Assembly: GCA_964632995.1 (NCBI GenBank) | Contig: CAZWDL010000013.1 | Span: 20,630-84,629 of the forward strand | DNA: 64,000 bases | Direction: 5' to 3' | Origin: CAZWDL01 sp964632995 | GTDB taxonomy: Bacteria; Bacteroidota; Bacteroidia; Chitinophagales; Saprospiraceae | Part shown: positions 42,261 to 51,654 of the stretch, one piece after another | How positions within the stretch are numbered: the first letter of the stretch is position 1 | Layout: each line of letters starts with the position of its first letter | Notes under the pieces: model-generated | What the model was told of the DNA's origin: nothing | Database searches by the model: none | What the model saw: only the letters and a program-made list of their open reading frames with translations | Program-made: the position numbers and the translations under genes

Positions 42261-43544
42261 CTAATTGCTTACTACCGGCAACACACTCAGTTCCTGAGGA
42301 TTGGCCGGATCCGTTATATCGAACTGCATCAGGCCGTCGGCGCCGATGACCATGGCCAGTTTTTGACTACCGATGGTGATCACGTCGTAGGCCTGGAACG
42401 TACTCAGATGCGCCACCTGATTTTCCGCTACACGGCTCAGCTCTGAGACATCAAACACCTTGAGTCCCTGATCGTCTTCGCAGAGATACAAGTGGCCCTC
42501 CGATACCGACAAACCGATGGGATGATGCATTGGGTAGGTATGCATCAGCAGCGGCCGGTCCAGGTTGGAGATGTCGACGATATCCAGCTGATTATTGAAA
42601 TCCTGACACTCGGTGCCGTCGCGCAGGGTGACGTAGGCGATGTCGCCGTCGACGTATACCGGATCGCAGGCGTTAGCGTGCTCGAATACGGAGCGCAGTT
42701 CCGGATTGGTGGGGTTTTGGTTATTAAAAATAAACATACCGGTGCGACTACCAATAAACAGGTGATCGCCGTAGGGGAAAATGGTTTCCACGCCCCAGCC
42801 GAAGTGGATCTGGTTCAGTCGTTCGGGCTGTTCCGGATTGCGAAGGCCAAAGACATGCAGGCTGGATTCATCGACGGTGTACAGGTGATTGGCGGCCAGG
42901 GTAAAGCGCGCCAGGGAACCGCCGACTCCGAGGGCAGCGGCAGCGCGACTGTCACCACCGGCATTGTTGAAAGCATTCGTAGTTTCAGGGCGAGCCCAGA
43001 GGACGTCATCCTGAAAGAAGAAGTCCTGCCCGTCATTACAAGGTCGTTCCTGGGTGACTTCCGAACGCACATAGTCGACGATGTATCCCCGGGTAGGATG
43101 GATGCCGTTCAGCGGAAACACCGCTTCGGTGCGTCCCAACTGCCGTGGCGCCAGCGGATCGGAAATATCGACCGACACCAAATCCATATAGTTATCGGCG
43201 TAGAGGATATTGCCGCGCACCGCCATATCCACGTTGCCGGGAATACGGATGAAGGAAAGTATTTGCGGTGAGGCCGGATCGCTGTTGTCGATTACGTGTA
43301 CGCCTTCCTTCTGTTCATTGACCAGCAGGTAGTTTTGATAAAAGTAGATTTTCCCCGGGTTCTCGAGTTCCCGGGGAGCCTCCACTTCAATATCCTGGCG
43401 CATCTCCGCTTCCGCCATATATACCGGATCGTAACGGTGAAAAATGCGGATGGCCTCGCAGTCATCCTTGAAGCAACCGGTTAGTCCGGCCAGCGAAACG
43501 GCGGCCAGTAAAGTCAACAGTCGGGTGATGTAAGCTTTGTTCAT
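42261..43544 (-). CDS. LVIVD-repeat lipoprotein
   Basis: 427 residues from the ATG at 43544; an earlier ATG at 43568 adds eight residues. The lipobox is LTGC with Cys24, so it should be anchored in the periplasm or outer leaflet. The body holds repeated units of the form VHVIDNSDPASPQILS, VSVDISDPLAPRQLG, LDIVDISNLDRPLLM and KVFDVSELSR, which mark LVIVD beta-propeller repeats. Such proteins are usually of unknown function and may bind partners on the cell surface. Degenerate decamers lie in its leader (43611-43666). Confidence 0.85.
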   Translation of the reverse strand: MNKAYITRLLTLLAAVSLAGLTGCFKDDCEAIRIFHRYDPVYMAEAEMRQDIEVEAPRELENPGKIYFYQNYLLVNEQKEGVHVIDNSDPASPQILSFIRIPGNVDMAVRGNILYADNYMDLVSVDISDPLAPRQLGRTEAVFPLNGIHPTRGYIVDYVRSEVTQERPCNDGQDFFFQDDVLWARPETTNAFNNAGGDSRAAAALGVGGSLARFTLAANHLYTVDESSLHVFGLRNPEQPERLNQIHFGWGVETIFPYGDHLFIGSRTGMFIFNNQNPTNPELRSVFEHANACDPVYVDGDIAYVTLRDGTECQDFNNQLDIVDISNLDRPLLMHTYPMHHPIGLSVSEGHLYLCEDDQGLKVFDVSELSRVAENQVAHLSTFQAYDVITIGSQKLAMVIGADGLMQFDITDPANPQELSVLPVVSN

Positions 43545-43610
43545 AGCTTTCGTTTTTAGATTCATCAAGGGAAGACGGTAAGGGGAAGGGAAAGGGTTGG
43601 GTGGGAGGAG

Positions 43611-43666
43611 GAAGTTTGAGATGGTTCGAGATGGTTCGAGGTTGTTCGAGGTTGTTTGAAGTTGTA
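43611..43666 (-). repeat. Degenerate decamer repeats in the LVIVD gene leader
   Basis: On the minus strand AACAACCTCG, AACAACCTCG, AACCATCTCG and AACCATCTCA follow one another, 70 to 120 bp before the start codon at 43544. The block at 36077-36133 before fhs is of the same kind and orientation. Confidence 0.6.
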
Positions 43667-43690
43667 AATCCCGGGAGAGGTGAAAAACAA

Positions 43691-43704
43691 CTTAACCCGG
43701 ATTA
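43691..43704. repeat. Dispersed near-palindromic motif, copy 4
   Basis: CTTAACCCGGATTA, the first 14 bases of the motif at 2382, 9024 and 39401. Confidence 0.75.
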
Positions 43705-43767
43705 TTCATGGTAAGTCCGTGGGCAATGACGACAAGTGATCAAAAATTATTGATTTTCAAATATTTG

Positions 43768-43847
43768 CGTCAGGGTTAACCCTGACGAATTGCAAAATTT
43801 TGCAATTCGTCAGCCCTTCAGGCGGAAAATTCTTTGTGAATTTTCCG
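43768..43847 (-). terminator. Nested palindrome cluster downstream of pgi
   Basis: Three inverted repeats in 80 bp: CGTCAGGGTTAACCCTGACG (43768-43787, perfect 20 bp), a perfect 32-bp palindrome (43782-43813, arms CTGACGAATTGCAAAA and complement), and a 10-bp stem CGGAAAATTC/GAATTTTCCG (43823-43847). The first two share CTGACG, so only one can form at a time. It lies 64 bp past the pgi stop on the same strand, a fit for a terminator or transcript-end processing site. Confidence 0.5.
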
Positions 43848-43910
43848 GGTTAAAGCAATTCAGAACAGCAGAACATTTACCCGGCGAGTCGACTACTGCC
43901 CACTACATCA

Positions 43911-45566
43911 CTATCTCTTCATCTCTTTATACGCGTTAATCAATCCGTTTGTTGAGGCATCGTGGGTATCCACCGGCTGATCGCCTTTCAGTTCCGGCAG
44001 GATAGCTTTGGCCAGTTTTTTACCCAGCTCCACGCCCCACTGGTCGAAGCTAAAGATATTCCAGATGATGCCTTTGACGAATACCTTATGCTCGTACATG
44101 GCGATGAGGCTGCCCAGGCTGCGGGGCGTTATTTTTTTGAGCAGGATGGAGTTGGTAGGTTTATTACCTTCGAAAACGCGAAAGGGCGCCTGTTTTTGCA
44201 CATCTTCTTCCGAAAAACCGGCGTCGCGCAATTCTGATTCGACCGTTTCCCGTGTTTTACCATACATTAAGGCTTCGGTCTGCGCAAAGAAATTGGATAA
44301 CAAAATAGGATGATGTTCCCCCACAGGGTTGTGGCTGAGGACCGGCGCGATAAAGTCGCAGGGAATTATTTTAGTACCCTGGTGGATCAGCTGATAGAAA
44401 GCGTGCTGCCCATTGGTGCCCGGCTGCCCCCAGATGATGCTCCCCGTTTGATAGTCTACGCGCTGTGCGGTGCGATCGACTGATTTGCCATTGCTCTCCA
44501 TAAACATTTGCTGGAAGTGCTGACTGAGCAGCGCCAGATACTGATCGTAGGGTAAGACCGCTTCCGTGGCCGCCCCGAAGAAGTTGTTGTACCAGATGCT
44601 GATGAGGCCCAGCAAAACCGGCAGGTTTTTCTCCAGCGGCTGCCGGCGGAAGTGCTGGTCCATGGCGTGGAAGCCATCCAGAAATGCTTCAAAGCGATCG
44701 AAACCAATGATTGCCGCTACAGACAGGCCGATTGCCGAGGTCATGGAAAAGCGACCGCCTACCCAGTCCCAGAACTCGAACATATGCTGCGGATCGATGC
44801 CGAAGTCCCTAACCCCCTCCTCATTGGTGGAAATGGCGACAAAATGTTTGGCGACCTGCTCCTTCCCGCCGGCAGCCGCCAGCAGCCACTCGCGCGCCGT
44901 GAAGGCATTGGTCATGGTTTCCTGGGTAGTAAAGGATTTGGAGGCGATCATAAACAGGGTGGTTTCCGGTTTGAGTCGCTTCAAGGTTTCGGCAATATGG
45001 GTGCCATCTACGTTGGAGACGTAGTGTACCTGCATACCTTCCCGCCAGTACGGTCGCAATGCTTCCGCCACCATGTGTACGCCCAGATCGGAGCCGCCTA
45101 TACCGATATTAACGATATCAGTGATGGGCTCCCCGCTGTATCCGGTCCAATCACCGCTGTGCAGCCGGTTGCAGAAGTGCCTCATCTTATTCAACACACG
45201 ATTAACTTCGGGCATGACGTCCTCTCCCTCCACTATTACCGGTTCGTTGAACCGGTTGCGCAGCGCAATGTGCAAAACGGCCCGGTCCTCCGTTTCATTG
45301 ATCTTTTCGCCTGCAAACATTTTGGTGATGCTTTCCTCCATCCGGCATTCACGAGCCAGCTCCAGAAGAATTTTTTTTGTTTCTTCCGTCAGAATATTTT
45401 TTGAAAAATCTACCAGCATTTCCTCAAAGCGCAGGGAAAAACGATCAAAACGCTCTTCGTCCTCACGGAAAAGATCGCGCAGATGCCGGTTTTTCATCTC
45501 CGTATCGTAATGCTGTTGTAGCTTTGACCAGGCTTTTGTTTTGGTAGGATCTTGTCGGTTTAGCAT
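43911..45566 (-). CDS. pgi: Glucose-6-phosphate isomerase
   Basis: 551 residues from the ATG at 45566 (MLNRQDPTKTKAWSKLQQHY), which aligns with the usual start; another ATG lies at 45581. Both family signatures are present: FEFWDWVGGRFSMTSAIGL and GIIWNIFSFDQWGVELGK. NIGIGGSDLGVHMV and ASKSFTTQETMTNA bind the sugar phosphate. It interconverts glucose 6-phosphate and fructose 6-phosphate in glycolysis and gluconeogenesis. It stands alone, with a palindrome cluster downstream. Confidence 0.96.
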   Translation of the reverse strand: MLNRQDPTKTKAWSKLQQHYDTEMKNRHLRDLFREDEERFDRFSLRFEEMLVDFSKNILTEETKKILLELARECRMEESITKMFAGEKINETEDRAVLHIALRNRFNEPVIVEGEDVMPEVNRVLNKMRHFCNRLHSGDWTGYSGEPITDIVNIGIGGSDLGVHMVAEALRPYWREGMQVHYVSNVDGTHIAETLKRLKPETTLFMIASKSFTTQETMTNAFTAREWLLAAAGGKEQVAKHFVAISTNEEGVRDFGIDPQHMFEFWDWVGGRFSMTSAIGLSVAAIIGFDRFEAFLDGFHAMDQHFRRQPLEKNLPVLLGLISIWYNNFFGAATEAVLPYDQYLALLSQHFQQMFMESNGKSVDRTAQRVDYQTGSIIWGQPGTNGQHAFYQLIHQGTKIIPCDFIAPVLSHNPVGEHHPILLSNFFAQTEALMYGKTRETVESELRDAGFSEEDVQKQAPFRVFEGNKPTNSILLKKITPRSLGSLIAMYEHKVFVKGIIWNIFSFDQWGVELGKKLAKAILPELKGDQPVDTHDASTNGLINAYKEMKR

Positions 45567-45678
45567 ATTTTCGGTTTTCAACTAAAGAGAGGGTGAAAAT
45601 TAAACTTATTTGTTAACTCAACCTTACCTGGGCTTTATTTTTTAATCTAGAGCAGCCTATTAATTACTTTTACTTTGC

Positions 45679-46698
45679 ATGACGAATACCTCTTTTCAAA
45701 AAAACGCCCGCTTACAGATCATCATCCTCATCGCAGGCTTGTTGCTGATGGGCATCAAGTTCCTGGCCTGGATGATGACCAACTCCAATGCCATTCTAAC
45801 GGATGCCCTGGAGAGCATCATCAATGTTGTAGCCGGCGGCTTCGGTCTGTTCAGCCTCTACCTGGCGGCGAAGCCGCGGGATCGCAATCACCCTTACGGT
45901 CACGGTAAAATCGAGTTCATTTCTGCCGGTTTCGAAGGCGGCCTGATTTTTCTGGCCGGTTTCCTGATTATTTCCAAATCGATTTACAACCTCTTTTACC
46001 CGCAGGAACTGCAGCAGCTGGATCTGGGTATCGTATTGGTCGCCGTCTCCGGCGGTGTCAATTATCTCATGGGGTTTCTTTTGGAAAGACAGGGCCGGCA
46101 GTCCTCCTCCCTGATCCTGCAGGCTTCCGGCAAACATCTCAAATCTGACGCTTACTCTTCCGCCGGCCTGCTGATCGGCCTGGGCGTCCTTTTAATGACC
46201 AAAATTGTCTGGCTCGATAACGGGATCGCCATCTTTTTCGGCATCGTCATTCTCTATACCGGCTACCGCCTCCTGCGCACCTCCATTGCGGGTATCATGG
46301 ACAAAGCCGACTATCTGCTTATCAATCAGATCGTCGAAGGGCTGCGGGAAGAGCGCAGTAACCACTGGATCGACGCACATAATTTCCGGGTCATCAAATA
46401 CGGCGCTACCCTGCACATCGACTGCCATTTGACAGTGCCTTATTACTTTGAGGTGGAAAAAGCACACCGGGAAATCAAAAAATTTGAAAGATCCGTAGCC
46501 GCCCATTGCAACGCGCCGGTAGAGCTTTTTATTCATCTCGATCCCTGTGAGCCCCCCGAAGCCTGCCGTATTTGCCGAAAGGCAGACTGCCACGTGCGCC
46601 AGGCGCCTTTTGAAGCGTCCATCCCCTGGGAACTGGATAATTTGATGAAAAACAAACAGCACTATCCCCCATCTGACAAAAATCAACGGGCGCAGTGA
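45679..46698 (+). CDS. Cation diffusion facilitator (zinc/iron efflux) family protein
   Basis: 339 residues. Six membrane helices begin at about 12. The metal site is seen in helix 2 (TNSNAILTDALESIINVVAG) and helix 5 (GKHLKSDAYSSAGLLIG), with HPYGHGKIEFISAGFEGGLIF between. The cytoplasmic C-terminal domain has HIDCHLTVPYYFEVEKAH, as in FieF/ZitB dimers. The tail adds a cysteine-rich segment, CEPPEACRICRKADCHV, that is not standard and could bind metal. It exports divalent cations in exchange for protons. The gene diverges from pgi. Confidence 0.9.
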   Translation: MTNTSFQKNARLQIIILIAGLLLMGIKFLAWMMTNSNAILTDALESIINVVAGGFGLFSLYLAAKPRDRNHPYGHGKIEFISAGFEGGLIFLAGFLIISKSIYNLFYPQELQQLDLGIVLVAVSGGVNYLMGFLLERQGRQSSSLILQASGKHLKSDAYSSAGLLIGLGVLLMTKIVWLDNGIAIFFGIVILYTGYRLLRTSIAGIMDKADYLLINQIVEGLREERSNHWIDAHNFRVIKYGATLHIDCHLTVPYYFEVEKAHREIKKFERSVAAHCNAPVELFIHLDPCEPPEACRICRKADCHVRQAPFEASIPWELDNLMKNKQHYPPSDKNQRAQ

Positions 46699-46826
46699 TG
46701 ATTGTCAGTTCGCCGGGCCGCAAGAAAAACCATATTTTGGGTGATTGGTGATCGGTTGTTTGGTATAAGGCCAGGAGGCGTTCCAATACCCGATCAATTT
46801 ACAACTAATCAACTAACAATCGCAAG

Positions 46827-47672
46827 ATGAAAAACATCCTCGTTCCCACCGATTTTTCCGAAACTTCCAAATGCGCTTTCTTCTACGCCCGCCGGCTGGC
46901 CGAAGCACTTGGCGGCGCCAATATCAGCCTGGTTCATGTATTCATGCCGTCGGTGGAATCCGAATACCCCAATTTTGTGCCGCCCGTTTCCGAATTCCTG
47001 AAAGTGAGAAAGGAGATGCTGAAGGAGTTCCGCGAAGAGGCTTGTAATGAAGCGGAAGAGCCTTCAGAAGCCTGCGAAGTAGAAGAAGAATTGCTGATTG
47101 GCTTTCCCGCTGATGAAATCAGCCGGGTATCCGCCGATTACGACCTCATCGTCATGGGTACCACGGGAGACAGTGACCTGCTCAATAAAATATTCGGCAG
47201 CGTATCCAGCGCGGTGGCCCGCCGGGCCGATGCTCCTGTCATTCTCATTCCCCGCGACATGGAATTCAAGGGGTTCAACAACATCCTTTACGCCAGTAAT
47301 TACGAGTCGGCGGAGGAAGACATGGTGGAAGAACTGCTCGAATTCAATCGCCCTTTCAATGCTTGTATCCACTTCGTGCATGTGCGGGAGGAACAGGAGA
47401 AAGAGGCTTATGAAAAGTCCAAGGAAGAAATTTTTGAAGAATTATTTGAAGACGGCGAACCGGGCTTTTCCTTCCAGATGGCCGAGGTCAGCGATAAAAG
47501 CGTCGCCGAAGGACTCAATGACTACGCCACGGAAAACCAGATCGACCTGGCCGTCATGGTCAATCACCGGCGGAATTTCTGGGAAAACTTTTTGCATAAA
47601 AGCCAGACCAAACGCATGGCCCTCACCAGCCGTATACCGCTGATGGTGCTGCACCTGAAGGAGGAGGACTGA
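46827..47672 (+). CDS. Tandem universal stress protein
   Basis: 281 residues with two Usp domains. The first starts MKNILVPTDFSETSKCAFFYARRLAEAL and ends in YDLIVMGTTGDSDLLNKIFGSVSSAVARRADAPVILIP, where the G-x2-G-x9-G-S/T pattern for ATP is only partly kept. The second, about 150-281, starts FNNILYASNYESAEEDM and ends in IDLAVMVNHRRNFWENFLHKSQTKRMALTSRIPLMVLHL. Such proteins help survival under stress; the direct target is not known. Two hairpins follow the stop codon. Confidence 0.9.
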   Translation: MKNILVPTDFSETSKCAFFYARRLAEALGGANISLVHVFMPSVESEYPNFVPPVSEFLKVRKEMLKEFREEACNEAEEPSEACEVEEELLIGFPADEISRVSADYDLIVMGTTGDSDLLNKIFGSVSSAVARRADAPVILIPRDMEFKGFNNILYASNYESAEEDMVEELLEFNRPFNACIHFVHVREEQEKEAYEKSKEEIFEELFEDGEPGFSFQMAEVSDKSVAEGLNDYATENQIDLAVMVNHRRNFWENFLHKSQTKRMALTSRIPLMVLHLKEED

Positions 47673-47689
47673 CGGGAAAGGGGATCGAG

Positions 47690-47747
47690 TTAATGCCCGA
47701 GGCATTAATTTCAGTTCCTTCGAGATCGTCGGTCCTCGACGATCTCG
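47690..47747. terminator. Two hairpins between convergent genes
   Basis: TTAATGCC/GGCATTAA (47690-47697 with 47701-47708) and CGAGATCGTC/GACGATCTCG (47721-47730 with 47738-47747), both perfect, without long T-runs. They lie between the ends of the convergent stress-protein and DUF3298 genes. Confidence 0.5.
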
Positions 47748-47858
47748 AGCAATTTCGCACGAGCTTTGCCTATCAAACAATCCCGAACCGGATCATCAGA
47801 TAGTTTCATTACTGCTGCCCAATTACCAGCCATGAAATTCTAAAGAAGTCATCTGCCT

Positions 47859-48707
47859 TCAAAACAGTCTTTCCCTTTCAATAACGCCCTGCAGCTTTTC
47901 CCAGGGAAGAAGCAGATCAGTGGAGCCGGCGGCATAAGGAGCCGCCTCGTAGTTGTTATAGTGCAAATAAAGCCCGTTTTGCTTTATAGCAAAATTGGCG
48001 GGAAGGAAGAAGGCCTGGTCCCAGAAAAAGCCGGCTTCATTAAGGTCAGCGCCCTGCTGAAGCTGATGATACTGCCGGAAAGCCTCCTCTACGCGGGCTT
48101 TAAAGCGAGCTTCGTCGGCGATGATGTCCTCCAGGTGAAGCATCTCGCGGTTCTTCAGATCGAAGTTGAGCAGATACCGGAAGGAATTGGGGTGTGCGCC
48201 CCCGGTGAAGGAGTAATTATCGAGAGACACGGACAAGACCTTGTCATTTTGAAACAGGATTTCTCCTTTCGTCTCTACTTCCCAGGTAAATCCGTAATCG
48301 TCATTTTGTTTAACGAAGTTTTCATAATCGCGAATGAAGTGACGGGCGATACTGTCCATCGAAGGAAGCAGTTCTTCACGCGGTGTCGCAAAGGCCGACA
48401 AGCTTTCACGAACATAGTAGGAGATGGTATCATTGATGAACTGCTGTAATCGCTGCGGCCCGGAGACGGCGCGCGGAAAATCGGCCGTCATCCTTGCGCA
48501 GGGAGCATTTTTATTTTGGCCGGTGCAGGAAGGCATCGCTTCCTCAAAATGTATCCTTTCAAACTGAATACCGTTATAGCTGGCGGCAAGCGCCGGCGGA
48601 GGGGTATTATTCTGGCCGGTTTCTTGTCCATTACAACCTGCTACGGTCAGAAAAAAAGGAACAAGCAGACAATACAAAAGACTTACATTACAATCCATTT
48701 GCGGCAC
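47859..48707 (-). CDS. DUF3298/DUF4163 lipoprotein
   Basis: 282 residues. A lipoprotein signal ends at Cys25 (LTVAGC). After a Pro- and Ala-rich linker comes a DUF4163-like part, about 45-150 (QFERIHFEEAMPSC), then the DUF3298 part with SFTGGAHPNSFRYLLNFDLKNREMLHLEDI and the C-terminal LLPWEKLQGVIE, the family signature. Related proteins (RsiV of Bacillus) bind lysozyme and act as anti-sigma factors, but there is no sigma gene next door. Placement in the envelope is likely; the function is not known. Confidence 0.85.
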   Translation of the reverse strand: MPQMDCNVSLLYCLLVPFFLTVAGCNGQETGQNNTPPPALAASYNGIQFERIHFEEAMPSCTGQNKNAPCARMTADFPRAVSGPQRLQQFINDTISYYVRESLSAFATPREELLPSMDSIARHFIRDYENFVKQNDDYGFTWEVETKGEILFQNDKVLSVSLDNYSFTGGAHPNSFRYLLNFDLKNREMLHLEDIIADEARFKARVEEAFRQYHQLQQGADLNEAGFFWDQAFFLPANFAIKQNGLYLHYNNYEAAPYAAGSTDLLLPWEKLQGVIERERLF

Positions 48708-48779
48708 GATTTAAAATTCCTGGCAAGCTACGGCAAAGATAGCATTAATACAGAAGTGATTCAGACTTTTCTCAGCGAC

Positions 48780-49448
48780 CTAAAAATCCTTCAAACGGTG
48801 GATACCTCGCTTTTCCAACCGACCGAGCAATTTGAGCAAAAGAATGGCAGTCAGAAAAGCATCTCCAGACGCGGTATGCCGGTCATTGAGGGGAATATGA
48901 AAACGTTCGCACAACCGGTCCAGGCCGAACCCGCCGGGGTCCGGGTAATAGGCCGTAGGATTGAGTCGCCGGGCCAACCTTGCGGTATCCATCACCTGGT
49001 TGCGCAAGGGCCCGGCGCCATGGCGCTTCAAAGCCTGGTTCACCATTGCCAGGTCGAAGTCGACATGATGTCCTGCTAATATCCCATTACCCAGAAACTT
49101 CACCAATTGTTCAATCGCCTCTTGCTCTTTCAGGTTTTCTGCCCGCTCTACCGGCAGGATACCATGTACTTCCACACTGGCGGAAGCCGGTTCATAGCGC
49201 TGGCTTACAAATATTTCCAGGCCTTCCTCCAGGGGAACCGACCAGTTCTGCACCCGTAGCGCAGCGATAGAGAGGATGCGATCTTTTCGGCGATCCAATC
49301 CGGTGGTTTCGGTATCGATAACGACGAAGGGGATATCCCGGATCGGAGTGTCGCGCGGACAGGGGGTCTCCATCTTTCGCAGATAGTCTTTCCAGAAACC
49401 GGGGGCATCATTCCGGGGCGGTGTTTTTTTGAACCAGTTGAAAGGCAT
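48780..49448 (-). CDS. DnaQ-like 3'-5' exonuclease domain protein
   Basis: 222 residues. The DEDDh motifs are Asp45 and Glu47 (FVVIDTETTGLD), an Asp in GHHVDFDLAMVNQAL, and the closing His-Asp pair in RHTASGDAFLTA. It may act on DNA or RNA. The gene follows the DUF294 gene by 15 bp on the same strand and is likely co-transcribed. In several phyla this pair accompanies the acetate symporter and acetyl-CoA synthetase genes, as here, although what an exonuclease does in that setting is not clear. Confidence 0.87.
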   Translation of the reverse strand: MPFNWFKKTPPRNDAPGFWKDYLRKMETPCPRDTPIRDIPFVVIDTETTGLDRRKDRILSIAALRVQNWSVPLEEGLEIFVSQRYEPASASVEVHGILPVERAENLKEQEAIEQLVKFLGNGILAGHHVDFDLAMVNQALKRHGAGPLRNQVMDTARLARRLNPTAYYPDPGGFGLDRLCERFHIPLNDRHTASGDAFLTAILLLKLLGRLEKRGIHRLKDF

Positions 49449-49463
49449 AGCTTAAATCTTGAT

Positions 49464-51398
49464 TTACCGGAAGAAAGCCGTCTGGAAACGGGTGTTGAGC
49501 AAGGATTGTAAATCGCGGATGGGCCGGAAGCTGTTACGCAGGTTGAGCCGCTCCATTTTCGACAGTTCGGAAGGTTTGAAGAAGCGTCCCGTATCTCCGT
49601 GTTTGAGTCCCTGCAGGGTGCGGTAGCGCTGCAGCATTTCGTAGGCCTCGGCAGCTTCTTCGTACAGTTCGCGATTCTGCGGCTCCATTTCGGCCAGCTT
49701 TTCGAAGCGGCTCAGCGTATTGTTGATCCGGCTGATGCGGGCTTGCATGGTGAGGACGCGCGCCGCATCAACGAGGGGCATCATGGCCCGGGCTTTGATA
49801 TCGAAGGCGTCTTGGTGTTCTCCGCTTTTTTCCACCACGAAGTTGCGGAAGAAGGTCAGGGGTGGCGGATTCTCCAGGGCATCTTTGGCCAGAAAGGTAA
49901 GGAAGGGACTTTGGTTGCCAAGCTGATCATAGATAAAAGCCGTCAGCTCACCCGCCAGCTCTTCCCGTCCGTAAACCGGCCGGTAGTCAAAGAAAATGGT
50001 GGCGTGCCGGACCGCCTGCGGGGTAGGTTCTGTGATCCATTCCCCAAACTGTCTTTTCCATTCATCTACCGACAGGCACCATCGCGGATTACTGGCCATC
50101 ATCTCCGCCGGGCAGTATTCAAATCCGGTTTCAAAGAGAATTTGCGTCACGCGCCGGGCAAAATCCAGGAAGTAATGCTTCACCGCATTGTAATCCGCAG
50201 CAGCTACCTTTTCGAAAATCAACCCGCTGTCCTGGTCGGTGCGTAGCAGTTGTTCGCCACGCCCCTGGCTGCCCAGAGCCAGCCAGCAGAAAGCGACATC
50301 GGGGGCCGGCCGGCCGGCCGCCTTCAGCTCTTCCCGGGCCAGTTCATTAGCCCGGGCAATAAGTGCGTCGTTGACCTCCCTCATGATGGTCGAAATAAAG
50401 TTAATCGACACCTCCTGGTAGATGTATTTCTTCAGCAGATCCTCCGCGTGTTCGCGAACACGCCGCAGGCCGGCAGCACCGGTGCTGCGATTGATCTCCC
50501 TGATCATCACCGCCGGATTATTACTCTGAACAACCAGGATATCATGTTCCGATAAAACGCCGATCACTTCGGACTGATCGGTTCCCTTGCGTGTCAGGCA
50601 TAGGTGATGCACCCTGTTTTTGACCATCTCCATTTGCACATCGGCAACAGTAACGGAGGGAGGCATTGTAATAACCGGACTGGACATGATGGCCGATACC
50701 GGGTCGTCCAGTCCTGCTTTTCCGGTAGCCACTTCCCGGCGCAGGTCTTTGTCGGTCACAATGCCTAGCGGATATCGTTCCATATCGACCACGATGATAG
50801 AGCCTACCTTCTCCTCGGTCATGATCTGCGCCGCCCGCTTGATGGAGGTTGCCGGCAGGCAGACGACCGGCGCCTTGCCGTGCTGAAGAGATTGCACTTC
50901 CACCAGGTCCAGACGCCCTTCTCCATAGCGCTCACGCTCCAGAAAAATCCGGCCCCGGAAAGGCTTTGCTCCCCTTCCCCGGCGGCCCGAGGCGAAGGAA
51001 GCGGCGAGGTAGTAGGCCACTTTGGGGTTTTCCTGTAATACTTGCTCAATTTCATCGGCGGGAATGGCATAAAGCAGCGACTCTTCCACCGCTTCGGCCG
51101 TCAGATCATAACGTTCCTCCGCCAACAAGGCGCGGATGCCGAACAGGTCGCCTTCGTCGCACTGGTCGACCAGTACGCGCTCGCCGTCTTCCTCCTGCAA
51201 TAGATGTACCGCGCCTTCCCTCAACAGATAGAAGTATGCTCCCGGATGCTCTCCCTGACGGAAGAGGATGGCGCCGGGCTGACGGTATTGCACGGTGACC
51301 CGCCGGGCAATTTGTAAAAGCTCCTTCTCCTTTAACAAGGTAAAGGGTGGATAAGTACTTAGGAAGTCGGCAACGCGGCCAGGTATGGTATTTCCCAT
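49464..51398 (-). CDS. DUF294 nucleotidyltransferase-like regulator with cNMP and CBS domains
   Basis: 644 residues from the ATG at 51398 (MGNTIPGRVADFL); an upstream ATG at 51437 would add 13. Domains in order: a cyclic-nucleotide-binding fold (about 15-135, FRQGEHPGAYFYLLREGAVHLL), two CBS repeats (about 180-305, GSIIVVDMERYPLGIVTDKDL), and a GlnD-like nucleotidyltransferase (about 315-450) with LGSQGRGEQLLRTDQDSGLIFE, followed by a helical DUF294 C-terminal domain. It probably senses nucleotides and controls or modifies a partner, perhaps the symporter. It diverges from the DUF4212-symporter-acs genes. Confidence 0.9.
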   Translation of the reverse strand: MGNTIPGRVADFLSTYPPFTLLKEKELLQIARRVTVQYRQPGAILFRQGEHPGAYFYLLREGAVHLLQEEDGERVLVDQCDEGDLFGIRALLAEERYDLTAEAVEESLLYAIPADEIEQVLQENPKVAYYLAASFASGRRGRGAKPFRGRIFLERERYGEGRLDLVEVQSLQHGKAPVVCLPATSIKRAAQIMTEEKVGSIIVVDMERYPLGIVTDKDLRREVATGKAGLDDPVSAIMSSPVITMPPSVTVADVQMEMVKNRVHHLCLTRKGTDQSEVIGVLSEHDILVVQSNNPAVMIREINRSTGAAGLRRVREHAEDLLKKYIYQEVSINFISTIMREVNDALIARANELAREELKAAGRPAPDVAFCWLALGSQGRGEQLLRTDQDSGLIFEKVAAADYNAVKHYFLDFARRVTQILFETGFEYCPAEMMASNPRWCLSVDEWKRQFGEWITEPTPQAVRHATIFFDYRPVYGREELAGELTAFIYDQLGNQSPFLTFLAKDALENPPPLTFFRNFVVEKSGEHQDAFDIKARAMMPLVDAARVLTMQARISRINNTLSRFEKLAEMEPQNRELYEEAAEAYEMLQRYRTLQGLKHGDTGRFFKPSELSKMERLNLRNSFRPIRDLQSLLNTRFQTAFFR

Positions 51399-51626
51399 TG
51401 TAAATGGAAGGATCTGGTTTAGGAAAAACAGCTCCAAAAGAGTTTCAGCGTCAAAGTTCCGTCGGTTTTAGCATCCAAACAAGCTTTGTACACATAGTTT
51501 TTCTACGCCCCTCGGCCATACAAAGTTCTGGACAACCAGCCACTTACCGCTATTTGGGCTTTCCCCTCTAATAGAAGCCGAATGGAATCAGGCCTTGCTC
51601 CTGTGCAGGAAATTTCCGGGATCTTT

Positions 51627-51634
51627 TATCTTTG
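51627..51634 (+). promoter_or_regulatory. -7 promoter box for the DUF4212 gene
   Basis: TATCTTTG, an exact TAnnTTTG match 20 bp before the start codon at 51655. A -33 TTG at the best spacing is not clear. Confidence 0.45.
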
Positions 51635-51654
51635 ACCAAAATAAACGCAGCACT

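Larger units (their letters stand above)
43545..43910. other. Intergenic region rich in repeats and palindromes
   Basis: 366 bp between two leftward genes. It contains AACCATCTCG-like decamers (43611-43666), dispersed motif copy 4 (43691-43704) and a cluster of perfect palindromes (43768-43847). No reading frame stands out. Confidence 0.7.

Noticed and set aside
51595..51654. Longer start for the DUF4212 gene
   Set aside because: The exact -7 box at 51627-51634 lies inside this stretch, so translation should begin at 51655.
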